Source of the DNA: Gordonia jacobaea
GTDB lineage: Bacteria; Actinomycetota; Actinomycetes; Mycobacteriales; Mycobacteriaceae
Length of the DNA: 64,000 nt
NCBI RefSeq assembly: GCF_001186365.1
Contig: NZ_LDTZ01000016.1
Span: forward strand, 124,001 to 188,000
Reading direction: 5' to 3'
Of the stretch, positions 53,801 through 64,000 are shown piece after piece. The notes under the pieces were generated by a model. The model was not told the origin of the DNA, searched no databases, and saw only the letters and a list, made by a program, of their open reading frames with translations. Both the position numbers and the translations under genes were made by a program. Positions within the stretch are counted from its first letter, which is position 1; each line of letters starts with the position of its first letter.

Positions 53801-55222
53801 ATGGCAACTCCGGCACCTGACGGCGTCCAATCCACTGACGGCGTCCAATCCACTGCCGACGTCGAATCCACTGACGACGTCGAGTCCACCGAGATCGCAA
53901 CCTTCGATGCGCCCCGTGGTCGGGTCGTCGGCACGGTCGACGGTCCAGTCATTCGTGCGCGGGCCATCCCGTACGCCCGTGCCGATCGGTTTGCGGCGCC
54001 GGAGCCGGTTGCGCCGTGGACGGTTCCGCACCGCAGCGATGACCCCGCAGCCGCGTGCCCGCAGGTGTCCAGTCCGCTCGTGACGATGATGCTCGGCGGT
54101 CCGGCGACCAGTCTCGTCGCCGACGAGGACTGCCAGCGGTTGACCATCACGCGGCCCACTCGGGAGTTCGACGCCCCGCTACCGGTGCTGGTGTGGGTGC
54201 ACGGCGGATCGTATGTGCTCGGCGCGGGCGACGAGCCGCACCACGACCCGAGCGCGCTGGTGTCTGAGCACAACGTGATCGTTGTGGCCGTCACCTACCG
54301 GCTCGGCGTGCTCGGGTTCCTCGGGGACGGCTCGCAGGAGCGTCCGGCGAACCTGGGACTGCTCGACCTCATCGCGGCGCTGGACTGGGTGCACGAGAAC
54401 ATCGCGGCGTTCGGTGGCGACCCCGATCAGGTCACCTGCGCCGGGCAATCCGCAGGCGCCGACGCAGTGGCGCACCTGATGACCGTGCCGCGCGCTGCCC
54501 GGCGTTTTCGACGGGCGATCCTGCAGAGCGCACCCTTCGGTATCCGCTGGAACCGCAGTGACATGGCCCGCGAGGTATTCGCGCGCACAAGCCATTTCGA
54601 CGCCGAGACGCCTATCGGCGAGATTCTCGCGACGCAGCAGAAGCTGATCGTCGACGGGCCGCGGTACGGGCTGACGGGAGCGATGCCGTTGGGTGTGCAG
54701 TACGGGATTGAGCCGCTTCCCGCGGAGCCCGACGTCGAGGATGCGTGGGCGGCGTCGGCTCCCGACATCGACCTGCTGGTCGGCTGCACCCGCGACGAGA
54801 TCGAGTTCTTCGTCCCCGGCGTTCCGATCGCCGAGACGGCGTCGCACTTCCCGGTGTTGGGCAGACCGATTCGACGCTTCGCCACCTCACTGATCACCCG
54901 CAAGGTCTACACCGCACCGACCGCCGACTTCGCGCGTAAACACGCGGCGGCGGGCGGCAGCGTCGTCGACTATCGGTTGCACTGGCACGCACCGGGGAAC
55001 GCGCTCGGCGCCGCGCACTGCGTCGATTTGCCCCTGCTCTTCGGCGTCGAGGAACAGTGGGCGGGTGCGCAGTTGCTCGAGGGTGCGACGTGGTCGCAGG
55101 TCGACGAGGCCGGCCGGATACTGCGCGCCATCTGGGGTCGCTTCGTCCGTGGTGAGGATCTCGGCGAGCGCCAACCCGACGACGCGCGATCGGTGCTGCG
55201 GTATCGGCGGGTGTCGGCGTAG
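53801..55222 (+). CDS. Type-B carboxylesterase with N-terminal hexapeptide repeats
   Basis: 473 residues. PVLVWVHGGSYVLGAGDEPHHD (oxyanion hole HGG), VTYRLGVLGFLG, LGLLDLIAALDWVHENIAAFGGDPDQVTCAGQSAGADAVAHLM with nucleophile in GQSAG (GESAG in most members), and GCTRDEIEFF. The remaining Asp/Glu and His should lie in the last third. The N-terminus (residues 7-30) is four copies of the hexapeptide D-x-V-(Q/E)-S-T encoded by an 18-bp tandem repeat at 53819-53890. No signal peptide. ATG at 53801 preceded by GGTGGGGG. Divergent from the AcoR-like regulator over 103 bp. Confidence 0.87.
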   Translation: MATPAPDGVQSTDGVQSTADVESTDDVESTEIATFDAPRGRVVGTVDGPVIRARAIPYARADRFAAPEPVAPWTVPHRSDDPAAACPQVSSPLVTMMLGGPATSLVADEDCQRLTITRPTREFDAPLPVLVWVHGGSYVLGAGDEPHHDPSALVSEHNVIVVAVTYRLGVLGFLGDGSQERPANLGLLDLIAALDWVHENIAAFGGDPDQVTCAGQSAGADAVAHLMTVPRAARRFRRAILQSAPFGIRWNRSDMAREVFARTSHFDAETPIGEILATQQKLIVDGPRYGLTGAMPLGVQYGIEPLPAEPDVEDAWAASAPDIDLLVGCTRDEIEFFVPGVPIAETASHFPVLGRPIRRFATSLITRKVYTAPTADFARKHAAAGGSVVDYRLHWHAPGNALGAAHCVDLPLLFGVEEQWAGAQLLEGATWSQVDEAGRILRAIWGRFVRGEDLGERQPDDARSVLRYRRVSA

Positions 55223-55265
55223 GTCGGCGGCATCCGGGCACCACGACCTGACTAGCGTGGTGTGT

Positions 55266-56156
55266 ATGCGCGTGGCGACCTGGAACGTGAACTCAGTCAA
55301 ACAACGCATCCCGCGACTGCTGCCGTGGCTCGACGAACGCTCACCCGACGTGGTCTGCCTGCAGGAGACCAAACTCTCCGACGACGTGTTCGACACCGTC
55401 CTCGGCCCCGAATTCACTGAGCGCGGTTACCAATTCGCGCACGTGGGGCAGGGGCAGTGGAACGGGGTCGCGATCTTGTCGAAGGTCGGACTCGACGACG
55501 TTGTCGCCAACTTCGACGGCGCGCCCGGCTTCCCCGACCCCGCGTCGGCGCCGGAGGCCCGCGCTGTCTCGGCGGTGTGCGGGGGAGTGCGCATCTACTC
55601 GCTGTACGTACCCAACGGCCGCGAACCCGACTCGGATCACTACCAGTACAAGCTGTCGTGGTTGGAGCGGTTGCGCGAGGTCGTCGCGGCCGGCACGGGC
55701 GTCGACGCTCCGTCGAACATGATGCTGTGCGGCGACGTGAACATCGCGCCCGCCAACGCCGACGTCTACGACCCGGCCGCGTTTGCCGGCCACACGCACG
55801 TGACCGTCGCCGAGAGGTCGGCGCTCGAAGACATCGAGGGACTCGGGCTGCGCGACGTCGTGCGCGATCGCTGGCCCGACGAGCGGGTGTTCAGCTACTG
55901 GGACTATCGGGCGGGCATGTTCCACAAGGACCTCGGCATGCGTATCGACCTGATCCTCGCCGGCGCCGATGTGGCCGCCCGGGCGAAGGCCGCGTGGGTC
56001 GACCGCGCCGCGCGCAAGGGCACCAAACCCAGCGACCACGCCCCGGTCGTGGTCGACCTCGACACCGCCCCCGACGGCGACATCGGGCCGATGGTGCCCC
56101 CGCCTTCGAACCCCGCCCGCAAGGGCGCCACCGCCCGTTTGCCGCAGGCGAAGTAG
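55266..56156 (+). CDS. xthA: Exodeoxyribonuclease III
   Basis: 296 residues. MRVATWNVNSVKQRIPRLLPWLDERSPDVVCLQETKL contains the Mg-binding Asn and Glu. YSLYVPNGR, MLCGDVNIAPANADVYDP and FSYWDYRAGMFHKDLGMRIDLIL are the ExoIII signatures, and SDHAPVVVDL supplies the final Asp-His. It is the AP-endonuclease/3'-5' exonuclease of base-excision repair, acting on DNA in the cytoplasm. The C-terminal 30 residues are a basic, low-complexity extension. Monocistronic, 43 bp after the esterase, so read-through from it is possible. Confidence 0.95.
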   Translation: MRVATWNVNSVKQRIPRLLPWLDERSPDVVCLQETKLSDDVFDTVLGPEFTERGYQFAHVGQGQWNGVAILSKVGLDDVVANFDGAPGFPDPASAPEARAVSAVCGGVRIYSLYVPNGREPDSDHYQYKLSWLERLREVVAAGTGVDAPSNMMLCGDVNIAPANADVYDPAAFAGHTHVTVAERSALEDIEGLGLRDVVRDRWPDERVFSYWDYRAGMFHKDLGMRIDLILAGADVAARAKAAWVDRAARKGTKPSDHAPVVVDLDTAPDGDIGPMVPPPSNPARKGATARLPQAK

Positions 56157-56182
56157 GCGCGGGGAACCGCCCATAACGCTAA

Positions 56183-56244
56183 ATGTGTGTCGTATCGAAA
56201 GATGTGGGTGCTCCAGCACACAGATCCTTCGATTCGACACACAT
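56183..56244. repeat. Large near-perfect hairpin
   Basis: The 30-bp arms 56183-56212 and 56215-56244 are complementary at 26 of 30 positions with a 2-base loop (CC); the outer ends are ATGTGTGTCG and CGACACACAT. It follows xthA and could act as a terminator, but its length and symmetry suggest a palindromic repeat element. A short direct repeat, ATGGGGCTCGATCAGCGG, occurs twice just downstream (about 56258-56294). Confidence 0.8.
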
Positions 56245-56296
56245 CCAGCCCGGCCGGGATGGGGCTCGATCAGCGGCATGGGGCTCGATCAGCGGG

Positions 56297-56311
56297 CAGA
56301 AAGTAGGGGAA
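56297..56311. repeat. Partial copy of the 26.7-kb palindromic element
   Basis: CAGAAAGTAGGGGAA is identical to the arm of the element at 26663-26768. The matching second arm is not present, so this is a half or decayed copy. Confidence 0.65.
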
Positions 56312-56386
56312 ACGACGCTGACGCCAGTTATGCCCCGCATCCGTCTACTCGCGCCCGCGTCTGTCGTGGCGTGACAGCATCGGGCC

Positions 56387-57025
56387 ATGACCTCGCAGAG
56401 CCGGCCGACCCGACGCACCCCGCGCGCCGAGTGGCGCGGAATTCTCACCAGGCGTCGCGGAGACCCGCTTCCGCCCAGACGCGCGGCGTCGAGATTGTCG
56501 GCGTACGTCTACGGCAACATCATGGTGCTGGCGGCGCTGGTGACGGCGTCGGCTCACGCGGTCGAGAACGGCGATGCGACCTGGCTGGTGCTCGGGACCG
56601 GCCTCACCACCTACGTCGCCCACGTCTTCGCCGACCTGGTCGCGGGCAGCAGCATCCCGGAGGCACACGGTCAGGACGCTCAGGCCCACGATTCGGCAGC
56701 CCCCGACGCCCAGGCCCCCACGCATGAGCGACCGGGCGACGCGGCCCGTCGGCACGTGCGCCACGAGCTGCGTGATGCGACGCCGATCATCTCGTCGGCG
56801 ATCCTTCCCGCTATCGCTTTGGCGCTCGGCTGGGCGGATGTGTTGCCGACGGCGTGGGCGCACGGGATCGCGGGAGCGGTCGTGGTGCTGCGCATTGCGA
56901 GCGTGCCGATCGTCGTCGCGCGTGTGCGCGGAGAAGAGGTCAGCATGAAGGTGATCGTCGCGGGTCTCCTCACGGCTGCGCTCGCCGCCGTGGTCGTGCT
57001 GCTCAAGGTTCTTCTCGCGCACTGA
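56387..57025 (+). CDS. Membrane protein of unknown function
   Basis: 212 residues. A basic N-terminus (RPTRRTPRAEWRGILTRRRG), two helices at about 45-58 and 65-85 (VYGNIMVLAALVTASAHAVE, LVLGTGLTTYVAHVFADLVAGSS), a charged and His-rich linker near 92-127 (HGQDAQAHDSAAPDAQAPTH), then two or three helices to the end (SSAILPAIALALGWADVLP, AHGIAGAVVVLRIASVPIVV, VIVAGLLTAALAAVVVLLKVLL). The linker His/Asp content could bind metal but no known family is recognised. Lies directly upstream of the str operon leader. Confidence 0.68.
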   Translation: MTSQSRPTRRTPRAEWRGILTRRRGDPLPPRRAASRLSAYVYGNIMVLAALVTASAHAVENGDATWLVLGTGLTTYVAHVFADLVAGSSIPEAHGQDAQAHDSAAPDAQAPTHERPGDAARRHVRHELRDATPIISSAILPAIALALGWADVLPTAWAHGIAGAVVVLRIASVPIVVARVRGEEVSMKVIVAGLLTAALAAVVVLLKVLLAH

Positions 57026-57505
57026 TGCAGCGGTACCCTCGCGCGTATCGGGTCCCTACCAGCGACGATGCCGGGAACAAGAGACCGTTGACGGTCGTTG
57101 GAAGCCCGTATACGTCACCGACTGTTCAGCTCCCGGAGAGCTGCAGGTCGGACTGTGGATCCGTTTTTTGACCTGTGGAAATCAGGTCGGTAGAGTGGAT
57201 CGTCGGTGCCCGGCTGCCCGGGCAACGTCCGCATGCCCTCGCCGGGTTACCGGTGGCGATCGGATCGAGATCATTCTCTCCCAGAGAAGGCCTCGGCACA
57301 CGCCAGGCGCGCCGGACTACACCAAGCCAGTCCGCTGTCGGGTGCTTGACACGCCCGACCTCGGGGTAGCAATAACTGTACTGACCAGCACAGAAGTGCC
57401 GGTGGGGCGAGTTGTGGAAGCAACCAGAATCGGATTTATCCACTCTGAGCGCTTGCCCGGAGCACAAACCACGACACGACGACAACAGAGGAATGAAACT
57501 CACAA
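57026..57505 (+). other. 480-bp leader region of the str operon
   Basis: No protein gene is supported. It holds the probable rpsL promoter (57168-57196), hairpins CAGCTC...GAGCTG (57127-57143) and TGCCCGG...CCGGGCA (about 57207-57224), and a 300-base untranslated leader. A TTGACG/TATACG pair at 57088-57114 has a 15-base spacer and is a weaker promoter candidate; TTGACA at 57346-57351 has no good -10 hexamer. Confidence 0.7.
57168..57196 (+). promoter_or_regulatory. Probable housekeeping promoter of rpsL operon
   Basis: TTGACC, then exactly 17 bases, then TAGAGT: a good match to SigA-type -35/-10 elements. It places a transcription start near 57203 and an approximately 300-base leader before rpsL. 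Confidence 0.65.
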
Positions 57506-57877
57506 GTGCCAACGATTAACCAACTGGTCCGCAAGGGCCGTCACGACAAGACCGCCAAGAAGAAGACGGCGGCCCTCAAGGGAAGCCCGCAGCGTCGCGG
57601 CGTGTGCACCCGCGTCTACACCACCACCCCCAAGAAGCCGAACTCCGCGCTCCGTAAGGTCGCCCGCGTGCGCCTGACGAGCTCCGTCGAGGTCACCGCT
57701 TACATCCCGGGTGAAGGCCACAACCTCCAGGAGCACTCGATGGTGCTCGTGCGCGGCGGTCGTGTGAAGGACCTCCCCGGTGTTCGCTACCGCATCATCC
57801 GCGGCTCGCTCGACACCCAGGGTGTCAAGGACCGCAAGCAGGCTCGCAGCCGCTACGGCGCCAAGAAGGGAAGCTGA
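57506..57877 (+). CDS. rpsL: 30S ribosomal protein S12
   Basis: 123 residues with the invariant S12 sequence: [69 protein letters not shown]. Lys43 and Lys88, the sites of streptomycin-resistance changes, are unaltered. GTG start at 57506. The nearest Shine-Dalgarno-like AGAGGA is 13 bases upstream and directly abuts an out-of-frame ATG (57493) that could read a nine-codon peptide overlapping the rpsL start, so initiation here is unusual. Decoding-centre protein of the small subunit; first gene of the str operon, 6 bp before rpsG. Confidence 0.99.
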   Translation: MPTINQLVRKGRHDKTAKKKTAALKGSPQRRGVCTRVYTTTPKKPNSALRKVARVRLTSSVEVTAYIPGEGHNLQEHSMVLVRGGRVKDLPGVRYRIIRGSLDTQGVKDRKQARSRYGAKKGS

Positions 57878-57883
57878 TAAGCG

Positions 57884-58354
57884 ATGCCACGTAAAGGACC
57901 CGCACCCAAGCGCCCCCTCGTCAACGACCCGGTCTACGGCTCGACGCTGGTTACCCAGCTCGTGAACAAGATCCTCCTCGACGGCAAGAAGTCGACTGCC
58001 GAGCGCATCGTCTACCAGGCCCTCGAGCAGGCTCGTGAGAAGACCGGCACCGATCCGGTCGTCACCCTCAAGCGCGCGCTCGACAACGTCAAGCCGACCC
58101 TCGAGGTCAAGAGCCGCCGCGTCGGCGGTGCCACCTACCAGGTGCCCGTCGAGGTCAAGCCGAACCGCGCCAACACCCTCGCACTGCGTTGGCTGGTGAC
58201 CTTCAGCCGCCAGCGTCGTGAGAAGACCATGGTCGAGCGCCTGGCCAACGAGCTGCTCGACGCCTCCAACGGCCTCGGCGCTTCGGTCAAGCGTCGCGAG
58301 GACACCCACAAGATGGCAGAAGCCAACCGGGCGTTCGCGCACTACCGCTGGTGA
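57884..58354 (+). CDS. rpsG: 30S ribosomal protein S7
   Basis: 156 residues, matching S7: [113 protein letters not shown]. Binds the 3' domain of 16S rRNA and begins assembly of the head. ATG with GAAGGGA inside the end of rpsL; the 6-bp gap makes it translationally linked. S7 commonly represses str operon translation, but no such control site can be told here. Confidence 0.99.
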   Translation: MPRKGPAPKRPLVNDPVYGSTLVTQLVNKILLDGKKSTAERIVYQALEQAREKTGTDPVVTLKRALDNVKPTLEVKSRRVGGATYQVPVEVKPNRANTLALRWLVTFSRQRREKTMVERLANELLDASNGLGASVKRREDTHKMAEANRAFAHYRW

Positions 58355-58371
58355 CGTAACCGCCCACGGGC

Positions 58372-58428
58372 ACTGGCCGCTCGGAGCGGAGCGAAGAGCG
58401 GCCAGTCCACCCGAGCTTGCGAGGGTGG
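58372..58428 (+). other. Paired hairpins in rpsG-fusA spacer
   Basis: ACTGGCCGCTC (58372-58382) pairs perfectly with GAGCGGCCAGT (58396-58406), and immediately after, CCACCC (58407-58412) pairs with GGGTGG (58423-58428). They occupy most of the 137-bp spacer and could give partial termination, mRNA processing or differential expression of fusA. Confidence 0.7.
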
Positions 58429-58491
58429 GCTGCGCAGCCGCGGCTAGAAACAAGACAGCCTTTAGTCCCAAGATTTCCCGAAGGGAACGGA

Positions 58492-60597
<2,106 letters not shown>

Positions 60598-60647
60598 TTC
60601 GCCGGCCGGTCTCCGGCTTTGACCGCGCGCCAACGGCGCACGCGTCG

Positions 60648-60710
60648 TGCGGGCACGCAGTGTGTTCCGCGCGGGCACGCAATGTGACCCGTGCGGGCAC
60701 GCAATACGGG
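60648..60710 (+). repeat. Three tandem copies of a GYGCGGGCACGCA unit between fusA and tuf
   Basis: Copies begin at 60648, 60669 and 60691 (spacing 21 and 22 bp), each reading GTGCGGGCACGCA or GCGCGGGCACGCA followed by RTRYG. A short GC stem, GCCGG...CCGGC at 60601-60617 followed by TTT, lies just after fusA. The spacer may also contain a tuf promoter, but none could be assigned. Confidence 0.75.
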
Positions 60711-60793
60711 TGTTCGTACGACGCGGACAACGTAAGAGAAAACCCCTGCTGGGATCCGCCCAGTAGAGCAACACAGTCCAGGAGGACAAACAA

Positions 60794-61984
<1,191 letters not shown>

Positions 61985-62003
61985 TTTAGTTTCACCGATG
62001 ATC

Positions 62004-62018
62004 TGACTCACTGAGTCA
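62004..62018. repeat. Small perfect palindrome after tuf
   Basis: TGACTCA-C-TGAGTCA is a perfect 7-bp inverted repeat located 19 bp after the tuf stop and just before the main terminator. It may assist termination or be a protein site. Confidence 0.5.
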
Positions 62019-62021
62019 ACG

Positions 62022-62057
62022 AAAGGCGCCCGGTCACGAAAGTGGCCGGGCGCCTTT
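62022..62057. terminator. Strong intrinsic terminator of tuf and of the convergent MNIO operon
   Basis: AAAGGCGCCCGGTCAC (62022-62037) pairs with GTGGCCGGGCGCCTTT (62042-62057) with one mismatch and a GAAA tetraloop. It ends in TTT followed by CATTTTCC on the plus strand, and AAA precedes it, so it is bidirectional. The minus-strand partner gene stops exactly at its edge. Confidence 0.9.
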
Positions 62058-62440
62058 CATTTTCCTCGGCCCCGCCAGAGGATTCGACGACGCGCTCGGG
62101 GTGGCGACCACAGTCCGGTGTCGGTCAGGTGTGCGACGAAACCGGTTGCGTCGCGCGAGGATCCGGTCGGCGCCCGCCCGCGTGCCCAGGCGACGAAAGC
62201 GTCGTCGAACTGTGTCCCGAGATGTGCACGAACTTGCGGGAGCCGCCGCGCGACTTCACCACATCGCTTGCGCAGCAACGCATTCTCCGTTGCTTTCAGA
62301 CGATCGACGTCGAATCCCGGCGGAGGCGAGCCGCCCGAGACGAGCGCGCTCACCAGAGCGCTCTGGCGTTCGGCGAGTGTCGGTATGCCGTCTGGGTGCG
62401 ATTCGACAGGGTGCGATTCGATGGTGTCGCGCGCGTTCAT
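62057..62440 (-). CDS. MNIO partner protein, SCO6045-like (putative)
   Basis: 127 residues. The core LAERQSALVSALVSGGSPPPGFDVDRLKATENALLRKRCGEVARRLPQVRAHLGTQFDDAFVAWARGRAPTGSSRDATGFVAHL resembles the small helical proteins encoded next to DUF692 genes in actinobacteria (SCO6045-like C-terminal type), in which a GFD-x-x-RL-x-A/T-x-x-x-LL-x-KR pattern recurs. The ATG at 62440 overlaps the DUF692 stop (ATGA), so equimolar synthesis and a complex are likely. In known MNIO systems a partner protein presents the substrate to the oxidase. The C-terminus is basic (PPRARRRILWRGRGK). No cysteine is conserved apart from one. Confidence 0.7.
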   Translation of the reverse strand: MNARDTIESHPVESHPDGIPTLAERQSALVSALVSGGSPPPGFDVDRLKATENALLRKRCGEVARRLPQVRAHLGTQFDDAFVAWARGRAPTGSSRDATGFVAHLTDTGLWSPPRARRRILWRGRGK

Positions 62441-63288
62441 GATGCGTTCTCCCAGGGGCGATTCCACATCGGCCGGTCGACGTCCGCGGCGTCGGCGATG
62501 GCGTTCAACTCATCGACGAGTTCGGTTGCCGGCGGATAGTGCCCGTCACGCTCGAGCAGGAACGCGCCGGTACGACCTGTTGCCGCGAGTTGTGTGACCA
62601 AGGCGAGCACGTCGTCTGGCACCGGGGCCGTGTGGGTGTCGTGGTAGAGCTGGCCGTCGGGCTCGCCGCCTGCCACATGGCAGTATGCGACCCGATCGAG
62701 GGGGAGTCTTGCGAGGTCCGAGGCGGGATCGGAACCCCGATTGACAGCGCACGCATAGACATTCGCGACGTCGATGAGGAGGTACACGCCGGTGCGCTCG
62801 ACGAGTTCGGCAAGGAACTCGGCGTCGGTGTACTCGTCGTCGGGCCACTCGAACAGCGACGCGATGTTCTCCACCGCAAGTGGCACGGGTAGGCAGTCCT
62901 GGGTGCGTCGAATATTGTCGGTCAGCGCATCGAGGGCCTCGCGACTACGTGGGACCGGGAGGAGGTGTCCCGCCTCGACACCGCCTGCTCGGACGAAGGC
63001 GATGTGTTCGCTGACCAATGGTGCGTTGAGAGTCTCGGCGCAGCGAGTCAGTACTGAGATTTGCTGTGCGGTAACGGGTTCTGCACCTCCGAGTGAGAGT
63101 CCCACGCCGTGCGGGATGATCGGGACGTTCAGTGCCATGAGGTCGGGAAGCCAGCAGTGGGGGTCGTCGAGTACGGGTACCGACTCCGCGATGACCTCAC
63201 AGAATCCGAGGCCCGACAGTTGTGCGATCACCCCGGAGATCTCCGGACGCCAACCGATACCGATTCCGGCAGGCAATTCAGTTGTCAT
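62437..63288 (-). CDS. DUF692 family multinuclear non-heme iron oxidase (MNIO)
   Basis: 283 residues, TIM-barrel type. Conserved potential metal ligands are visible in order: His60 (VPIIPHG), Glu94-His95 (SEHIAF), His108 (GHLLPVP), Glu140 (LAVENI), Asp173/Asn176 (LLIDVANVYA), His204 (AYCHVAGGE), Asp217-His219 (HDTHT) and Glu246 (LLERDGH). This set matches the DUF692/MNIO family, whose studied members (MbnB, TglH, ChrH and relatives) use two or three iron ions to oxidise cysteine or related residues of ribosomal peptides. GGAG lies 7 bases before the ATG. Downstream partner overlaps by 4 bp; upstream, 66 bp away, is the Cys-tailed membrane protein. Confidence 0.88.
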   Translation of the reverse strand: MTTELPAGIGIGWRPEISGVIAQLSGLGFCEVIAESVPVLDDPHCWLPDLMALNVPIIPHGVGLSLGGAEPVTAQQISVLTRCAETLNAPLVSEHIAFVRAGGVEAGHLLPVPRSREALDALTDNIRRTQDCLPVPLAVENIASLFEWPDDEYTDAEFLAELVERTGVYLLIDVANVYACAVNRGSDPASDLARLPLDRVAYCHVAGGEPDGQLYHDTHTAPVPDDVLALVTQLAATGRTGAFLLERDGHYPPATELVDELNAIADAADVDRPMWNRPWENAS

Positions 63289-63354
63289 GGGACTGCTCCT
63301 TTTCGTGTCGTGCCCTTCTCGTATCGTGCTGCCTGGTACGCGGGCGTGACTTGC

Positions 63355-64000
63355 TCACCCGCCGCAGCCTCCGCCACCGCCCCCGCAACTGCTCGACGAA
63401 CCGCAACTGCTCGACGTACTGCAGCTACTCGTCGAATCGAAACCGCCTCCGAAATAGCCGCCCGTGCCCCACGAGGCTGCGATGTGGCCCCTCGACACTG
63501 TCGCGTTCGCTGCAAAGAGGGGGTCGATGAGCTCGACGATGCGAATTCCGAAGAGCGCGACGCCGACCGCTGCGGCCGTCGGACCATACGTGCGTACGGC
63601 CGGCCGCAGTTCAGGTCGAAGGTGTCGGTTCCTCGATCTCGCGGCGTCCAGGGCTTTGTCGCCGCGGATCGTGCGTCGTTGCTGGAGCCCTGACACGAAC
63701 ATCAGGGACACCATGTCGACGACGAGGACGGCGACCAGCAGGCCGGTCGGCTTTGCGTTACTCAGCCCTGCGAACATCCTGATCACCCCGATGACCATGA
63801 AGAGCACCAACGCAATTCGGACACCTCGGGCCGAGGGTTCCGTGAGGTAGCCGCGTACGCGCAATTCGTTTCGTAGGTCGACGCGGGCAGATCGGGTTGT
63901 TTTGGCCACATCCTTGCGCTTTCCCGACTGGTTACGGAGCGCCTCGAGTGTCGTGCGGGACAATTGATCGAGTCGGGATTTCGTGCGTGACGGCGTCGGG
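63355..64000 (-). CDS. TIGR04222-type membrane protein with C-terminal cysteine tail (5' end outside window)
   Basis: The frame remains open to the right edge of the window, so the true start is outside; a TTG at 63963 is only the first start-like codon. The visible 215 residues have membrane helices in VRIALVLFMVIGVIRMFAGL and GLLVAVLVVDMVSLMFVSGL, then a basic loop with RRTIRGDKALDAAR, a third helix AAAVGVALFGIRIVELIDPLF, and a Gly-rich region. The C-terminus is Ser-rich then Gly-rich with four Cys spaced C-x5-C-x5-C-x6-C and ends CGG. Helix and loop patterns fit TIGR04222-type proteins. Its position before the DUF692 gene makes it the likely substrate of that enzyme. Confidence 0.78.
   Translation of the reverse strand, partial: PTPSRTKSRLDQLSRTTLEALRNQSGKRKDVAKTTRSARVDLRNELRVRGYLTEPSARGVRIALVLFMVIGVIRMFAGLSNAKPTGLLVAVLVVDMVSLMFVSGLQQRRTIRGDKALDAARSRNRHLRPELRPAVRTYGPTAAAVGVALFGIRIVELIDPLFAANATVSRGHIAASWGTGGYFGGGFDSTSSCSTSSSCGSSSSCGGGGGGCGG

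Noticed and set aside
57088-57114. Promoter TTGACG/TATACG in the str leader
   Set aside because: The spacer is 15 bases, shorter than normal. The TTGACC/TAGAGT pair with 17 bases at 57168-57196 is a better choice.
57506-57877. Streptomycin-resistance allele of rpsL
   Set aside because: Lys43 and Lys88 are both present, which is the susceptible form.

Overview
The window is high-GC actinobacterial DNA with dense, often 4-bp-overlapping operons. The gene set points to a mycolic-acid-containing member of the Mycobacteriales. The evidence is a CYP51/CYP123 locus in the Mycobacterium tuberculosis order, a DUF3068 (PorA-like) envelope protein, a carboxylic acid reductase, a KstR-type operator in front of a FadD17-like acyl-CoA synthetase, an accA2/accD2/fadE/echA7-like operon, and a typical str operon. 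The intergenic repeat family built on GCTGGTCGAGCTTGTCGAG and the overall gene content make a Gordonia-like organism my best guess; that is inference, not proof.

Layout. 1-6.2 kb: end of a flavin monooxygenase, an alpha/beta hydrolase, a TLP1-like thiolase, a SAM methyltransferase, a quinone oxidoreductase, a repeat cluster, DUF2277 and an amidohydrolase. 6.2-19.2 kb: the CYP51 locus. A minus-strand arm (hotdog thioesterase, hydrolase, carboxymuconolactone decarboxylase-like protein, NAD-dependent dehydrogenase, SDR, aldehyde dehydrogenase) diverges from a plus-strand arm (TetR, CYP123-like P450, SDR, CYP51, 3Fe-4S ferredoxin, NTF2-like protein, a His/Cys-bearing protein of unknown function, SDR). 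19.2-26.6 kb: DUF3068 protein, a TetR with its own palindrome, and a minus-strand operon led by a FadD17-like ligase behind a KstR box. 27-31.4 kb: carboxylic acid reductase and a double-hotdog protein. 32.1-42.3 kb: an eight-gene operon (TIGR03084, AtuA/DUF1446, acyl-CoA dehydrogenase, carboxylase beta, biotinylated carboxylase alpha, acyl-CoA dehydrogenase, enoyl-CoA hydratase, TetR) that looks like a complete but unassigned acyl-CoA carboxylation and beta-oxidation route. 42.3-48.4 kb: membrane proteins, a Dabb protein, a TetR/MFS efflux pair with twin operators, a 21-bp tandem repeat, a hydrolase and an AI-2E-type exporter. 48.5-53.7 kb: an NDMA-type alcohol dehydrogenase and aldehyde dehydrogenase with a TetR and an AcoR-like regulator that lacks the sigma-54 contact motif. 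53.8-57 kb: carboxylesterase, exonuclease III, membrane protein, palindromic repeats. 57-62 kb: rpsL, rpsG, fusA, tuf with promoter, spacers and a strong terminator.

The right end (62.06-64 kb, minus strand) holds the most intriguing group: a membrane protein of the TIGR04222 type ending in a Ser/Gly/Cys tail with four regularly spaced cysteines, a DUF692/MNIO-type iron oxidase, and a small partner protein translationally coupled to it. MNIO enzymes known from other systems modify cysteines of peptides, so this may be a post-translational modification cassette acting on a membrane-anchored cysteine tail.
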